Assembly: GCA_027946365.1 (NCBI GenBank) | Contig: JAPEUQ010000001.1 | Span: 558,001-622,000 of the forward strand | DNA: 64,000 nucleotides | Origin: Kalmusia sp. IMI 367209 | Taxonomy: Eukaryota; Ascomycota; Dothideomycetes; Pleosporales; Didymosphaeriaceae | Reading direction: 5' to 3' | Part shown: piece by piece, positions 63,363-64,000 of the stretch | How the letters are laid out: each line of letters starts with the position of its first letter | How positions within the stretch are numbered: the first letter of the stretch is position 1 | Made by a program: the position numbers and the translations under genes | The notes under the pieces: generated by a model | Database searches by the model: none | Told to the model about the DNA's origin: nothing | Seen by the model: the letters and a program-made list of their open reading frames with translations, nothing else

Positions 63363-64000
63363 TTAAAATAGTATATAATATCTAAAATATAGATATTATA
63401 GAATACTTTATATAGTTTAAATATAATTTAAATTATAGTACTTACTTATTTAGATATTAAGTTATTTTAATTTTTAAAACTACTACTTTTATAGATAACT
63501 CTAAAGGGACATAGAATACTTTTATAAAAAGTATATACTAAAACTAGTATTATAAATAATATAATAAATCTATTTTATATATCTAAAAATAGTACTTTAG
63601 ATTAAGCTATAATCTATTAGAATTAGTATAATAGTATAACTAGTTAGCTAGAAACTCAATATAATTAAAAGACTATTCTAAGTATATATCTTCTAAAGAC
63701 TACTTGAAGATACCTTTTAAAAATAATCGAAAACTACTAACTAGAAGTGTTAATTTAATTAGTAAAAATATACTAGTAGGTAATATTAAATATAGTTCTT
63801 AGTATAATTTATATTATATAAAATTATAGTAATTACTAAATTAGATAAGCCAAAATAATTTTTTAAAAGTTTAAATTTTACCAAACGTTACAATCCAGGG
63901 AATGATTAATTTTAAAAAGTAAAAAAGTAAAAAGAAAAAGAAAAATAGAGAAAAGTAGTCAACATAATAAAAATAGTAAAAATAACAAAAATAATAAAAG

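Larger units (their letters stand above)
32674..64000. repeat. AT-rich RIP-mutated block 2
   Basis: Over 31 kb of TpA-dominated sequence to the window end, composed of LTR retrotransposons and smaller elements listed below. Protein remnants are interrupted by many stops, and catalytic Asp and zinc-binding Cys codons are changed in the G-to-A/C-to-T direction. No intact host gene is visible. Two less mutated patches stand out: parts of X copies and 51,680-52,140. Confidence 0.9.
61640..64000 (+). mobile_element. Yc: AT-rich Y element, runs off the window end
   Basis: Starts AGTATTGCAAATTTTTAGTA. The first 160 bp match the right end of Yb in reverse. 63,375-64,000 matches Ya at about 6,660-7,200 in the same direction and Yb at 7,800-8,240 in reverse. 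X is nested at 62131-63362. The right terminus is outside the window, so its duplication cannot be tested. Confidence 0.6.

Overview
The window looks like a chromosome segment of a filamentous ascomycete (Pezizomycotina; a Dothideomycete with bipartite AT-rich/GC-balanced isochores is my best inference). Reasons: short GT-AG introns of 48-79 nt, typical fungal gene families (SGNH pectin esterase, APC permease, PTH11-like rhodopsin-fold protein, HET-domain protein), and long AT-rich blocks in which TpA is everywhere and CpA/TpG have almost disappeared. That is the footprint of repeat-induced point mutation (RIP).

Layout. Gene island 1 (1 to about 2,090) holds a two-exon CE12-like SGNH acetylesterase on the minus strand. 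AT-rich block 1 (about 2,090-23,545) is wholly nested transposon debris: a Ty3/Gypsy relic (Gypsy-2), AT-rich terminal-inverted-repeat elements (Y), four Fot1/pogo-like copies or fragments (Z), a minus-strand Gypsy-1 copy, retroposon-like X elements and two solo LTRs. Gene island 2 (about 23,545-32,110) holds an amino-acid/GABA-type permease (minus, four exons), a 7-TM rhodopsin-fold protein (plus, four exons) and a HET-domain pseudogene (plus) with three in-frame stops. AT-rich block 2 (about 32,110-64,000) holds two Gypsy-1 units in tandem sharing a middle LTR, a Ty1/Copia element inserted inside that LTR, a second Copia relic, a third Gypsy family (Gypsy-3) and further X and Y copies running off the window end.

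Most useful structural results. (1) Insertion order can be read base by base from target-site duplications: TA for Z, 5 bp for LTR elements, about 11-14 bp for X. With nested insertions removed, the three Z copies are each about 1,841-1,846 bp. (2) X is a family of about 1.2 kb with at least five copies here, including one truncated copy that still has a duplication, and an unrecognised conserved reading frame. I cannot assign it to a known class; it is the best candidate for something undescribed. (3) A 194-bp solo LTR inside heavily mutated Gypsy-1 DNA looks almost free of RIP. (4) Two of the three stops in the HET gene fit CpA-to-TpA change, which suggests RIP leaking into the gene island from the adjacent repeats.

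The genes do not form an obvious pathway or cluster. I see no CRISPR, no phage and no biosynthetic cluster. Repeat calls rest on reading copies against each other by eye; boundaries with stated duplications are firm, others are approximate.
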